Shown: one piece after another, positions 28,301 through 39,200 of the stretch
Numbering within the stretch: position 1 is the first letter of the stretch
Layout: each line of letters starts with the position of its first letter
Source of the DNA: Bugula neritina
Taxonomy: Eukaryota; Bryozoa; Gymnolaemata; Cheilostomatida; Bugulidae
Assembly: GCA_964035545.1 (NCBI GenBank)
Contig: OZ037769.1
Span: 14,378,633-14,442,632, forward strand
Reading direction: 5' to 3'
Length of the DNA: 64,000 nucleotides
Translations under genes and position numbers: made by a program
Notes under the pieces: generated by a model
Seen by the model: only the letters and a program-made list of their open reading frames with translations
Told to the model about the DNA's origin: nothing
The model's database searches: none

Positions 28301-30338
28301 AGAACTCGGGCAATATTGGAAGTTGAAGACGAAGTTCCTAATTGATGAGGTAGTGTGGGACGGGCGTGAAGCTCTTCCTCTGATCTGCTTCACAGGAGAG
28401 GAAATAACTGGCAACTCCCACTGTGTGAGAAAAAAAATCAAAGTAAGTTTGATATAAATAAGAAATGGTTTTAGACTATCAATAGAATATTAATTCTTTA
28501 TTTAAATAGAATCACACAACACCAAAATAGAAATAGTGTTGTTTGTGCCATGAATATATCATATTCAAGAATCAAAACCCTAGGAAACCAGCCTCACATA
28601 CAAGAGATACAAATTGACTACAGAACAATTCCACTCCACATAATATGTCAATGTCCAAACATGGGGCAGAGCTTTTCCTAAAGTTGAAAACTCCAACAGA
28701 TTCAATCAAATAGTTGAGAGTCTGAGCGGATACAGTGAGCTAACCTGAAAGTCTTCAATGAGGGCACACAGAACATTAGAATATAGAGCTGCGAGAGGTC
28801 TTTGTTGGGAATCCTCGGAGTTGTCTTCTTCATTGTGTCTAGTTTTCCGTGGAGTAGCTACGAGAGTTGACTGTCTAACCAGCTCACGCTCTGCAACATT
28901 CAGTCAACACACTAGGAATTCATGATCTTCAAGGTGGGATTGAAATGTGGCTAACTTTATAGATGTATGTCAAGTTTACTAGCTAGAGCGGACTATGTTA
29001 GGACAATTCCTAAAAGTTGTGGGTGAAACAAAAATAGTTGAGTGAATAATAAAAAATGTGAAGCGAAGCTAAATTGTTTCACATTAGCCTCTTAGAACAT
29101 TGTAGCAATACGTTGCCTAAACTATACCATTCAATAAAACAAGTAAAATTGTTGGAAATCTAGCAGCTGAATAAACGCTGTTTCAAAAACTCAAAAGTTA
29201 TTAGTTTCAACCATATGATGAAAAATTGGAGTAACAGTGATAAGTCTAGACGCTAACGATGTGCTAAGGATGCAGGTTCAGAGTTTACAAGCTTGTGATT
29301 GCATTACTAGAGGAGAACTGGCATAGAGAGAGAAAAATATATGATTGACACGACATAATGGGAAGAGGTTATAAATGCAATACCTGTGCCTTTAGTTATT
29401 CAAAGCTTTTTCACCAAGTATTTAGACTGAAAAAGACTGGAACTATTTTTGGCAGCCCAAAAACAAAGTTTGTTTGAAAATTTATAGTCACACAATTTGT
29501 GAAAAATATACTTACAACATACTATTGGACATTATTCATCAATTTGAAACCTCTTTTCCGACATAGCTGCATGCATACTAAATTAAAAAATTAATAGCAA
29601 AAATCTAGAAAGGGCTAGAACTAGATGATATTACCGAGACGGTGTTCAAACTCTTCGAAAGTTTCCAAGTTGAATTCCTTCCACTTGCTGTGTCTGTGAG
29701 CAGCAAGTGGAGATGACTCGAGGTTGTACAGTCTGTAGCCCCAGCGCACCTGCCTGCAGTCACTTCTATGACAGAGACTGGAGAGTATACGCAGGCATGA
29801 TAGCCTGAGAATAGCTATAAACCTTTTCTGTTCTACATGCGACTGCCTGAGAATATTGCTATCAATGAGGAACACAGCCTACAAAACATTCATTCACTTT
29901 TAGATTCACAGCAAGGTATCTAAAAGCTTGCCTTACCAACACAAAACCTGTCATAGTATTGAAAATAGGTCGTTTAGTCTTGCGAATGAGCATTCCTCTA
30001 GCAAGTCAGATGGCAAGTGCAGCCTTTCTCAAATAGCGTTAGTTCTAGTATATATTTTTAGCATCAGAAGGTGTTAGTGAAGTTACGCCCCAAACCAAAT
30101 AATAGAACCTTAAACTAAGTAACTCAAGACTTCTGCATCCAACAGAAAGTTGAAGCACCTCACATGCAGTTTCCCTTTAACAACATCACTACTTCTAATC
30201 CCAGTTGCATTTATATGTTTGCCGTAACGCTAGCATATAACACAGAGATAAGAGAACTAGTTCATGTGTATAGCCATATTGCATCTCTACATTGCTCACC
30301 TGCAGAGTGTGGCTGGGTGATTCAGATCCTGAGGACAT
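10662..30338 (-). CDS. TICRR: Treslin/TICRR, TopBP1-interacting replication-origin firing factor (complete, 23 exons)
   Basis: Metazoan counterpart of yeast Sld3; with MTBP it brings Cdc45 to licensed MCM helicases after CDK phosphorylation. Exons (minus strand): 30300-30338, 29635-29878, 28745-28890, 28151-28420, 27408-27512, 26748-26932, 26270-26555, 25826-25967, 25529-25741, 25036-25218, 24410-24552, 23669-23827, 22869-22987, 22357-22593, 21728-21885, 21096-21173, 20493-20687, 19684-19911, 16787-16989, 15744-16109, 15381-15542, 11734-11911, 10662-10987. All introns are GT/AG, phases agree and the sum is 1454 codons plus stop (human about 1900). Matches to human: AVFLID...WGYRLYN...FNLETFEEFEHRL near the N terminus; ELLTYVSSSYESAVTG and the following helices of the Sld3-Treslin (Cdc45-binding) region, about residues 605-780; basic KVKRDLF; then VAETPLSKQ (T978, human T969) and VVEESPFK (S1027, human S1001), the CDK sites bound by TopBP1 BRCTs. 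The tail is rich in SP/TP. The ATG at 30336-30338 opens a 13-codon first exon. The overall call is very secure; the small exon 16 and the exon 17 acceptor are the least certain parts. Confidence 0.93.
11245..11551. mobile_element. TA-flanked MITE in Treslin intron 22
   Basis: About 303 bp bounded by near-perfect terminal inverted repeats: CCCCTCATTCACACTTACC on the left, and its complement at the right end near 11531-11549. TA dinucleotides stand outside both ends (11245-11246 and 11550-11551), as expected for a Tc1/mariner-type target duplication. No transposase is encoded. Inside lies the direct repeat CGATCGTGTTGATCGTGTTG. Confidence 0.75.
12001..15229. mobile_element. 3.2-kb non-autonomous DNA element with terminal inverted repeats (Treslin intron 21)
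   Basis: The left end ATATGTGACC (12001-12010) is exactly complementary to the right end (15220-15229). After an 8-nt unmatched stretch the inverted match resumes (CAAAAC, then GGGAAC, then TTGG), giving TIRs of roughly 35 bp. The interior is AT-rich, with no open frame long enough for a transposase, so the element is non-autonomous or eroded. The target-site duplication is unclear because the left flank is an AT run. It fills most of the 3.4-kb intron between Treslin exons 21 and 22. Confidence 0.55.
16616..16786. repeat. GACA/ACAGACAGAG minisatellite at Treslin exon 19 donor
   Basis: Irregular tandem array of GACAGACAGAGAGACATACA-like units in the intron directly after exon 19. Open frames across it on the minus strand (runs of Ser, Cys, Val, Leu) are products of the repeat and not genes. 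Confidence 0.85.
17468..17574. repeat. Short inverted-repeat element (MITE-like), copy 1, in Treslin intron 18
   Basis: Begins GTGCCAGATAGCGTCAAGGG and ends ...AACCCTTTGACTGTGCTGGCAC, an imperfect inverted repeat. A second, similarly bounded copy lies at 18591-18691 in the same intron. The middle part is not conserved between them. Confidence 0.6.
18591..18691. repeat. Short inverted-repeat element (MITE-like), copy 2
   Basis: Begins GTGCCGGATGGCGCCTAGGG and ends ...AACCCTTTGGCTAGGCTGGCAC, with the same outer ends as the copy at 17468-17574. Apart from these two elements and a TA run, the 2.8-kb intron 16990-19683 shows no feature. Confidence 0.6.
19286..19332. repeat. (TA)n microsatellite
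   Basis: About 23 uninterrupted TA steps inside Treslin intron 18. The Ile-Tyr open frame across it is an artefact. Confidence 0.95.
22090..22340. repeat. Dispersed palindromic CATCTCCATGGAGAT words in Treslin intron 14
   Basis: The self-complementary word ATCTCCATGGAGAT, with its ACACAAACAC lead, occurs exactly twice and in a decayed form at least once more within 250 bp downstream of exon 14. No gene is encoded. Confidence 0.6.
23838..24040. repeat. Minisatellite of about 26-31 bp units in Treslin intron 11
   Basis: About seven units of the type GTGTATACATGTACAGCAAC followed by ACACTAC; unit length varies. It lies between Treslin exons 11 and 12. Frames reading repeats of QQHT or CTATH are repeat artefacts. 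Confidence 0.9.
25291..25471 (-). mobile_element. tRNA-derived SINE, copy C (Treslin intron 9)
   Basis: Read on the minus strand it starts GGAGCAGCTGATATCTAGGG, then GTTAGAGCG (A-box region). It goes on through GGATTTGAGCTC (eroded B box), GGCCATTGGTGATGCTAGG and AAGAACATCC to AACCCTTTCATCAGGGGTTT. This is the same block order as the copies at 8730 and 37967. It is inserted between Treslin exons 9 and 10, in the sense orientation of that gene. Confidence 0.8.
28071..28154. repeat. Three 28-bp tandem repeats carrying the Treslin exon 4 donor
   Basis: Three adjacent copies of a 28-bp unit (GAGGTTATCAATTAGACTGA then GTACCAGA on the plus strand). Each copy contains, on the minus strand, CTG|GTACTC, the sequence used as the donor of Treslin exon 4 (exon end 28151). 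Only the donor nearest the exon keeps phase 0 with the next exon. Confidence 0.85.
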
Positions 30339-30459
30339 GAGTTGATTAGTCAGTCATCTAATAAAAGTGTTAAACAAGCTTAGATACGTCTTTAAAATTC
30401 TAGATTACACAAAACACTGAGATGTTTTTACAAGTTGAAAGCGATTATCTACACATTAA

Positions 30460-30935
30460 CAATAGGCTTTTATATATGGAACTGAGGCATGGCCAGTAAT
30501 GGGTCACTTAAGACAGGGAGGGTTGGAGTCTGTGAGATGAAAATGCTGAGATACTGCCTGGAGGAACATGGCACAAATGAGAACACCGGAGAAAAGAAAA
30601 ATGTCATAAATACAATTGAACTGATCAGGAAAAGAAAGCTAAACTTGCTTCAAAATGTGTGCCAGAGAGATAAAAATGAAGACATGAAGAGAGCGTGTGA
30701 GACGGGAGTGTGTGAGATGCAAATAGGGGAAAGGAGAAATCAAGGTAGGCCAAAGCGTAAGTGGGAAGAAACCTCAAAAAAAGACGTCGAAGTCTGTTAC
30801 TTGAAGCAAAAAAATACTCAACATGCGATAGGTAGAAATGTCTGGTGGCATTTAGGTTTCGACAAGTATTTACTAACCATACTGAACAAGGCGGAAACAG
30901 GTAAGAACCTAATTGGTTATAAATTAAAATCATGA
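30460..30935 (+). pseudogene. Decayed 3' end of a non-LTR retrotransposon (LINE) ORF2
   Basis: An open stretch at 30489-30935 encodes a segment with the usual C-terminal hallmarks of LINE reverse transcriptases: CEMKMLRYCL, later IRKRKLNLLQNV, and GRPKRKWEE. A preceding piece in another frame reads GTEAWPVMGHL, like the YGSETW motif that normally comes just before, so there is at least one frameshift. The element is 5'-truncated and non-functional. It lies between the divergent Treslin and LTA4H genes. Confidence 0.7.
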
Positions 30936-31249
30936 TTAATAAAATTTTCAACAAAATCATTTGTTGTCACCGAAATTTGGTTATGCATGTAGAGTTAACC
31001 CCCAGTTCTTACTTTTTATTATTAGAGTTATTTATAGCCATGAAGGATATAGTGATAACTCCTTTTGAACTACTTCAAGTCATTAAATTGTTAAAGTTAT
31101 TATAATTAATACCTAATCTTTTAAATTTAACGTATTACATTTACTATGACTATCCATTATCATTATTCCAAACATCTTATTCTTATGATTGTGTACCTCA
31201 AATTCATTTAATTTGATTACCAATACTCACACCCCGATACTGAGACCCG

Positions 31250-32060
31250 AGAGTTAAAGTGACTGACTGTGTATGTTAAAAACCAAAAGTAAAAGTATAA
31301 AGTTAAACCTAAACTATAACTATAAGACTAAGTAACTGTGAAGTAACTAGTAACTTACTCTTAGTCTTAGTGTTACTACAAGTACAACACCAACCGTAAC
31401 TCAAAATCAAACTCAAACTATGAGTACAACAGTAAATCAATAACACTTACACTAACACTCTAACAGTAAGTTAGTGAGTAAATGTAACTCAAACTGTAAC
31501 TATAACTATAACTAAGTATAAGTATTACTACTATTACTTATAGTATAAGTATGATTATATCTAGACTATAGTCTATAACATTAACACTAACTGTACATTT
31601 TCATTTTGATTTACTAAAAGTAAATAGTATTAAATTAAATTGTAAAACTAAATCATTTAGTTTTACAATTTAATTTAATACTATTATTATTATTGATGTA
31701 TTCATGATGGTTATCATTATCATTATGAGAATCATAATCATAATGAGTTAATTATAATGATAATGATTTATAATGTTGATCATCATCATGATGTCGATGA
31801 TAATAAATATAATAATTAATTATTTGATAAATTAATTTAACTTAGAGTTAGAGTCTAACAGTAAGTGTAACACTAACTTTAAATTTAAATACAACCTAAA
31901 CCTAACAGTGTGAGTGTTACTAACAGTAACAGTAAGTGTAACAGTAACACTAACACTAACAGTAACACTAACAGTAAGAGTAAGTGAGTAAGTGTAACAC
32001 TAACAGTAACAACTACAAGTAGTGAGTTCAAGTACAAGTAACAAGTAAATTGGGCTTCAA
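31250..32060. repeat. Degenerate TAACAC/TAACAG/TATAAG simple-sequence region
   Basis: Long run of short irregular repeats (TAACAGTAACACTAAC, ACTATAAGTATAAG and similar) upstream of LTA4H copy 1. Open frames here, such as a Leu/Val-rich one on the minus strand, are low-complexity artefacts. Similar sequence recurs at about 57640-58560. Confidence 0.8.
31623..31685. repeat. Perfect 30-bp inverted repeat with 3-nt loop
   Basis: The left arm 31623-31652 (AATAGTATTAAATTAAATTG followed by TAAAACTAAA) is exactly complementary to the right arm 31656-31685, with a spacer of TCA. It is AT-rich and lies within the simple-sequence tract, so it can form a long hairpin or cruciform. Confidence 0.95.
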
Positions 32061-33234
32061 ACGCAATGGTAAGTGAAATGATAGAGAGCTCGAAACAGCA
32101 TTCTGCTCTAATGTTTATGCATAACACTAATTTATACATATATTTCTACTTTTATAATATTAATTTTATTATCTTGTCTTAAGGTTAAAGTTAATCGTAA
32201 TGTGCCGCGCTGAACTTTGAGAAAGTCCTACAAAGCCAATAAGAAACTACATTCCAAAAATATATTTTCACGCTTTATTGTTCGAAACAGTTTAATCTTT
32301 TAAGTAAGGACAACTCTTAAAAACAAAATCAACCTGCATTAGCCCGGGAATACTCACGCTCGCGCAAGAAAAAAGTACACGCGCGCTCTTGTATCGAGTG
32401 TTTCGTTGCGACATTAAACATTGATACAATCGCTAGATGCAGCATAAAATTTGAAACCTCTAGGGGTCATGCTTAAATTGTTGTCTGATCTTCATATATT
32501 GGACTGAATCACCGCACTCAGTGACCACTAACTATGAGCTGCTTCAGGTGAGTTTCTCTTAACTCGATGAGCGCAAAATTATCATTTAAAAACTAAAAAC
32601 AAAGGAAGTGTGTACTATTACCTACCAGCGTACTCTTGTGTACTACATCGGCCATTGCACTTTGTAGAGTTGTGCAAGGAAGATTCGAAACTTTAAGTTC
32701 TATCTGAGAGTAAGTACATTAATTCATTATTTAATTATTTATTCAAATAGATACAAACTTTAATCTGTTGGTCATTGACATTAGCCTTAGGAAAAACCAA
32801 ATAACTTTCTACTTTTTAATGGTTCTGCAGTGACTAAATTCTCGCAACAAATCACCGATATCCCAAAGTTATAGTATAAATAATAAATATTATATTTTTA
32901 TTGTCAATAACTATAAGTATTTACTTATAGTCAGTGGGTTTTATGCTAAGATGATTTTAATTAATTAATTTAATTATAATCATTGCTGTTATCAATTTAT
33001 TTCCATTAGAATGAGTGCCTGACTTTAAGTTTAATACTTGCGACTACCAATAATACTAATATACTAAATTTTTTTGCCGCCAACAGTTGGATTTTTGTAA
33101 TCAGTAATCAGAACTGTTTTTGATTAACACTTACTCACTTAATTTTACACTGTACAAATAATAACAGTAGTAATTGTTCAAGTTTCTGTGCAGCGTGTCA
33201 CATTTTCTAGTTGCAGAAAGCCCACTCTTTCACC

Positions 33235-36200
33235 ATGTCAGCTTCCAATGCACTAAGCCCTGGTGACCCCAGCTCATTCTCCAGACCTGACCAGTGTGTC
33301 ATCACTGACATCTCATTAGATGTCAAAATTGATTTTGATCGTAAAGTTGTTCACGGAACAGCTACTTATAAGTGCAAGAAGGTGCTTGCTGGAGCAGATT
33401 CACTGGTAAGGAGTGATTCAACTTTCTGTTGATTTAGGTTTAGATTGCCTTCAAATGCCTTTGTGCTAATCAATTTCATTAGACTTAAACTTGTTTGTGT
33501 AAATTTGTCTTACATATTTGATTTGGTTGATTGCATTTTTTCCAACAGAAACAAGACTTCTGTTGATGACATGCATATAAAATCAAGTTCAAGCTCATTT
33601 AATGAGTTGCTAAATTTCACACTTCTTTTTCATTGCAGTAATAATAGTTTATTGTAGACCATGCTTGAAAAAGCTTATTAGAGTTTATTGCAAATGTATA
33701 TTGTTTTCATTTTTTTCATTTATATTGAAAGAATTCAATAGTGGAACCAACTGACTGCATGTTTGTAAAGTAAGAAATGAACAGACTACTAAGTTATATG
33801 AACTATTACTAGATTCTGGACACAGACCAACTAACTATATGCAAAGTCTACTGCAAACAAACCTCTCAAGACCTCCAGTTCTCAGTAGGAGAACCTGTCG
33901 GCAAGTTTGGCTCTAAACTTCAAATCACTCTGCTTACATCATTTCCTGATGATGGAGAGTAAGTACTCGATAATTAGTATATTTCATAAATACTTCAACT
34001 TAAGTTTCTCTAAACTATCAATTATTTTTTTTGTGATTAGAAGCCTGTGAATCATGAAAATCAATCCTCTAAAAGCCTGGCCATACACTGGTGAAAATCA
34101 AACAAAACTCTTGTGAATATTTTCGTGAGTTATTCTCTCGTTATGACCAGCCACACGTTTGTCGGATAGAACACATAATAAATAGTCCGTGAATGAGTCT
34201 TGCACGAGATACAAATAGCAGAAGATTGCCAGACATGGAAACGTGATAGAACTGAAATAATCCCTGTTGCTAGAATTCTATTGACCAGTCAAGTGGTGCT
34301 TATTGTCAATTGCGCTCTTTCGCCCATCTTTTTCGGTGGGTGCACCCAGCGAACATGGTTTAGTATGAATTATCTCAAATTTGATTGTACGTCTTGTTTT
34401 TTCATGTAAAAAAGACGATTTCATGTGATTCTTACGAGTGTGTGGCCAGGCCTTCAATGTTTCTTCAGTTTCTTAAACCCTTTACTTTTCTCTGGTAGCT
34501 TTTCAATCAGTTAAATATGTGACAATCACTAAGAAGCTATTCTTTAAATAATCGGTGATCAGTAGTGTAAAGTATTTTCGATTTGCTGTTAGGTTACTTC
34601 AACTTACGTAGTTCTGAAATTATTGATTGTCTTTTAACCGTTGTCTTCCCCATTTGTTGTGTAACTCTTTTCAAGTTGTTGTATTATTTACTTTTGTGGT
34701 TTCATATCATCTTCTGAACCTACAGAGTACACTCAATGCATTTGGCTGGTTTGGCTACAAGGGAATGAAACCCTTGGCCATATTGTGTTTCATCAGCTAA
34801 GCCGTGTAAGTTGTGGTTTGCAGGTGCTAACAAAGAAGTCACCTTGTTTGTGCAAGAATAAGTGCATTTCTACTGCTCAGGCTTTTTGTACCGATTTTCA
34901 CACTTCTGTATCATAAGTTTAAGGACAAAAGCTCATTTGTTAGTCTTAACATTCCTTTTCTGAATGTAGCATGTGGTCTAATTACTTTTCAACTCTAAAG
35001 CTACTTGAACAATGTCTATTGTTGGCTGCAGTCATTAAAGTGTTTTTTTAAATGTCAAATTAGCTTTGGGCATGCAGTTCTATTATCATTGACTATGTTC
35101 ATAATTTAATGTATCAAGTCAAAGTTTTTATTTTGTTCTAAAAATACTACAATCCAAACAACAGCTTCCTTACTGGGTATTGTGTAAGGTTAAATGGTAT
35201 GTTTTTACCGTTTTTATGTCTTCTCACATTTAAAAATACATTTCACAGTATGCCAGCAGTTGGTCAGTACTAGTCTGAGGGCAGACAATTCCTGCAAAAC
35301 TTTTGAGAAGTTGTAAAGCTTTCTAATGGTGCCCAAAAGTGTTGGCTAGTGATACTGATTTCAACCAACTCAGTGTATTGTATGCTGTGATAATGTATTT
35401 ATCAATGTGGAAAGGCAGTTCTTTTCAAAAGATTATCTTTTATTCTTCCATAATGAATTTTTAGCACAGCTTTGCTTTCCCAGCAACACCCAATCTATAT
35501 TTCTGAAGCAAATTGCAATTTCATTAAATCTCAAAAGCGCTTAGTGTCCCGAAAGCTTCAATTTTTTTGACAAAATTTTTCAACACACTTTTTTCAATTT
35601 ATCGTATTATTACTGGTCCAATTGTTTAACTAGATTTGAAATATGTGTGGACTATGAGAACTCGCCTGCTGCAACTGGACTACAGTGGATGCCTGCCAAT
35701 CTGACTGCCGGCAAACGTCAGCCATACTTGTACAGTCAGCTTCAGTCTATATTTGCCAGAACTGTGCTGCCCTGTCAAGATACACCGTCTGTCAAGCATA
35801 CCTACAGTGCCAGGGTAATCTGTGATGCTCTTTGTGTTGATGTTAAAAATTATAGCCTAGGTGCCTTTATGGGTTTTGCTGAACTTATTTTTCAATAAAT
35901 TTAATAGTTCACCATTATGTTAGTTCACCAATGTTTTGACTCTTCAGTTTTGCGTTCAACTAATAGCATTGACTGTCAGCTTGCATATGTGACTTAAATT
36001 TTGACTGAAGTAATATTTTAAAAAAGGCTATGAAATGTAGCCATCTTTCTGCATTCCTAATATTGGATAGTGTCTTTAGGTTTTGTTAGTAGAATTGACT
36101 GTAGCTGTTCTTATATTATTTCTGTACCTAGGTAACTGTAGACAAGGCATTGACTGTACTTATGAGTGCTGTACCTTCACCCAAAGAACCAGCTCCAAAT

Positions 36201-39200
36201 GATCAAGTGACTTACATCTTCCAGCAATCTGTTCCCATCCCTTGTTATCTGATAGCCATAGCTGTTGGGGATCTCACTTCCAAGTAGGTCCCTTGCTAAA
36301 CATTAGCAATTCAGTTGGTATATAATGATTGACTGATATGCACACTAATAACTGTTAGTGGTACTCATACACTAATAACTGTTAGTGATACTCATACACT
36401 AACAACTGTTGGTGATACTAATACTCACACTAATGACTTGCTAGTGGTAATCATATTCATACTGTAGTTTCAGAAGATCCTAGTACTTAATTTTAGATAT
36501 GCTTTCACTCAGTTTTATTGGCTGATCAACCAGTTCTTGCCTCTCAGGTTTTGATTTTTTACAAAACCCATTGTTTTCTACGTTTATTTAGGTCAAATTT
36601 TTCAAGAAAAAATTTCTGGTTTGAACCCATAGTTTTACCTTCCTACTTTAGAGCAAATACTTGGTGCTATTTGCATTAGGCAGCGCGGTTACAAGTTTGG
36701 GCACCAAATAGTGCTAAAAATATTCAAGTGGCTGCTAAATTGTTATGCTGATAGTATTTGGATATTTTTGTTCCTATTTTTTTCAGTTGGGTGGTGGCAG
36801 TGTTGCTGGTATCTTCGGTACAACTAATAAATTATATATATTGCCAGGGTGAACAGCGCATTCTGCTAACCTTTTGTACCCTATGGAATAATGTTGGCAG
36901 TTGATCTATGTCTTCAGACAATTGTTTTAAATAAGAGAGAGAACTATGTGGTTAAATTCATTCATAGTAATACTAATGATACTTGCCTCCACCTGTTCCG
37001 TCTCACAGCAAGCCTTGTCACTCCCAACATGCTTGTTTTAAACACACTGCTTGTCTTGTAGGAAAGTTGGACCAAGAACCACAGTGTGGACTGAACCTGA
37101 AATGATTGATGACGCTGCGTGGGAATTTGAAAAGGTTTGTTTTCTATTTTTTTAGATCGAACTTTGTTCATTTTGTAGGACTTGCTGGTTTTTGAACAAT
37201 TTACTTTTATTTCAGACCGAAGAAATGCTGAAAACCGCTGAGGATCTGTGTGGGCAATACATTTGGGGTATTTATGATATACTTGTGTTACCCCCAACCT
37301 TCCCTTATGGTGGAATGGAAAACCCATGTCTAACTTTTGCTACACCCACACTAGTAGTAAGTGAAAATACCACAATAACTACATATGCTATTCTTCAATA
37401 GTTTATTAATTTTCCTCTTGATATAGATTGCTTTTTTGTCTTAGTAGAAAATAATATAATTTCTCTTGGATCTGTTTTAATATTTTCTTGATATGGATTA
37501 TTTTGAAAGAACCTATTGGCACTTTCAACTGACTACAGATCCATAATGCATTTATTTTGTGTGGAGTTGACAAAGCATGATATCTTCATCTCTCCTTTCT
37601 AAACAGTTTAATGTCTTTATTTGAAAGTTAGACTATAAGATGTCAGTTTTGTTCACTTGTAATTGCTAGGTGGGTGATCGTTCCCTCACCAACGTCATCG
37701 CTCATGAAATAGCTCATAGCTGGACTGGTAATTTGGTTACCAACTTCAACTGGGAGCATTTCTGGTTGAATGAGGGACACACAGTGTTTGTGGAGAGAAA
37801 GATTATTGGTAGACTGCACGGGGAAGATGACCGTCAGTTTGCTATGAACAGTGGCTGGACTGAACTCTCACATACTGTAAGTTCATGCCGTTCGTATTTG
37901 CACTGCAGTCAGTAAGTGGAAGATCTTTGTGTTAATATTATCAAATCTTATATGTTAATACTCCAGGGAGCAGCTGTGGTCTAAGGGTTAAACTTTAGAG
38001 CGTTTCTTAGCAAACTCGAAGTCATGGGTTCGAACCCGAATAACGGCCATTGGTGATGTTAGGAAGAGCATCCAACATAATTGCTCCTGTGCCACGTATG
38101 AATAAGTCCTTAGCCCACTTTAACAAAAGCCCTTTCCACCAGGGGCTTCTCATGACTAAACCTGTGGGAGTTATGCGTTAATATTCCAGCGGAGTATGGA
38201 GGTTTGTACATCATACAGCCTTTAGAGGTTTATTGGTTTACTAAGTTTACAAGTTCTCTCATGAATGTGTGACTATGTCATCTAAGGTGTTGCCTAGTCC
38301 GTGTGAATATGTACATTTCTGAACCTACGTGAACATATCTGTATCTGTGTGGCATGATTAGATTAAAGAGTTTGGCCCCACTAACCCTCTAACCAAACTG
38401 GTCCTGGACCTCACGGATGGAACACACCCCGAGGATTCTTTCTCTACGGTGCCGTATGAGAAGGGGTCTGCCTTTCTCTACACCATCGAGACAGCCCTAG
38501 GGGGAGCAGGTAACTCTGCGGTTGGGCCTGGCAGATTCAAACCATAGCCTGGCATTTAGATGAACCAATATGACAAGACTGAAAATATGTAGCTTTTTTG
38601 CATGTCCCCTAACTTAAACTCCTCCTCATTGGTGGGTTTCGTGGGTTCTCTTGCGATAGAGCTGACCGTTGGGAATAAACCCACTTTGGACTAATCTACT
38701 TTTTTATGTTTCTAGATTAGAAAATTTGGTGAGACTAACCAACTTACTAAGTTAGTAGTTAACCTGTGTGGTGTGTCCCCTGAAGATTCCTTCTCAAAAG
38801 TGCCTTATGAAAAGGGTTCAGCTTTACTTTACACCATTGAGTGTGCTCTTGGTGGCGCAGGTTAGATTCAAAATTTATTTGAAAAAGTCAGTCGTCAGCT
38901 TAAAGTCTCATGTAGCAAGTCAAAAGTCATGTTTCGGAAGATTCCGATTTCAATCTTGTGATAAGTGTTCAGGTTGCACGAGCTATGGTTTGAGTCTACA
39001 CCCAACTTTCATATCCATGTTTGTGAATAATTTGTCTAGAGTTGAATTGTGTGTTGTTACTTTAGTCTCTAAACTATCTTTAGTACAATTGATTTAATTT
39101 TAAATTTTTACTATTTTAATTTAGTAAGATAGTATGTTTTTACCATATTTTTGCCATAGTCTTGGTTTCACTGGAATTACATTACTATGTACACAGTATG

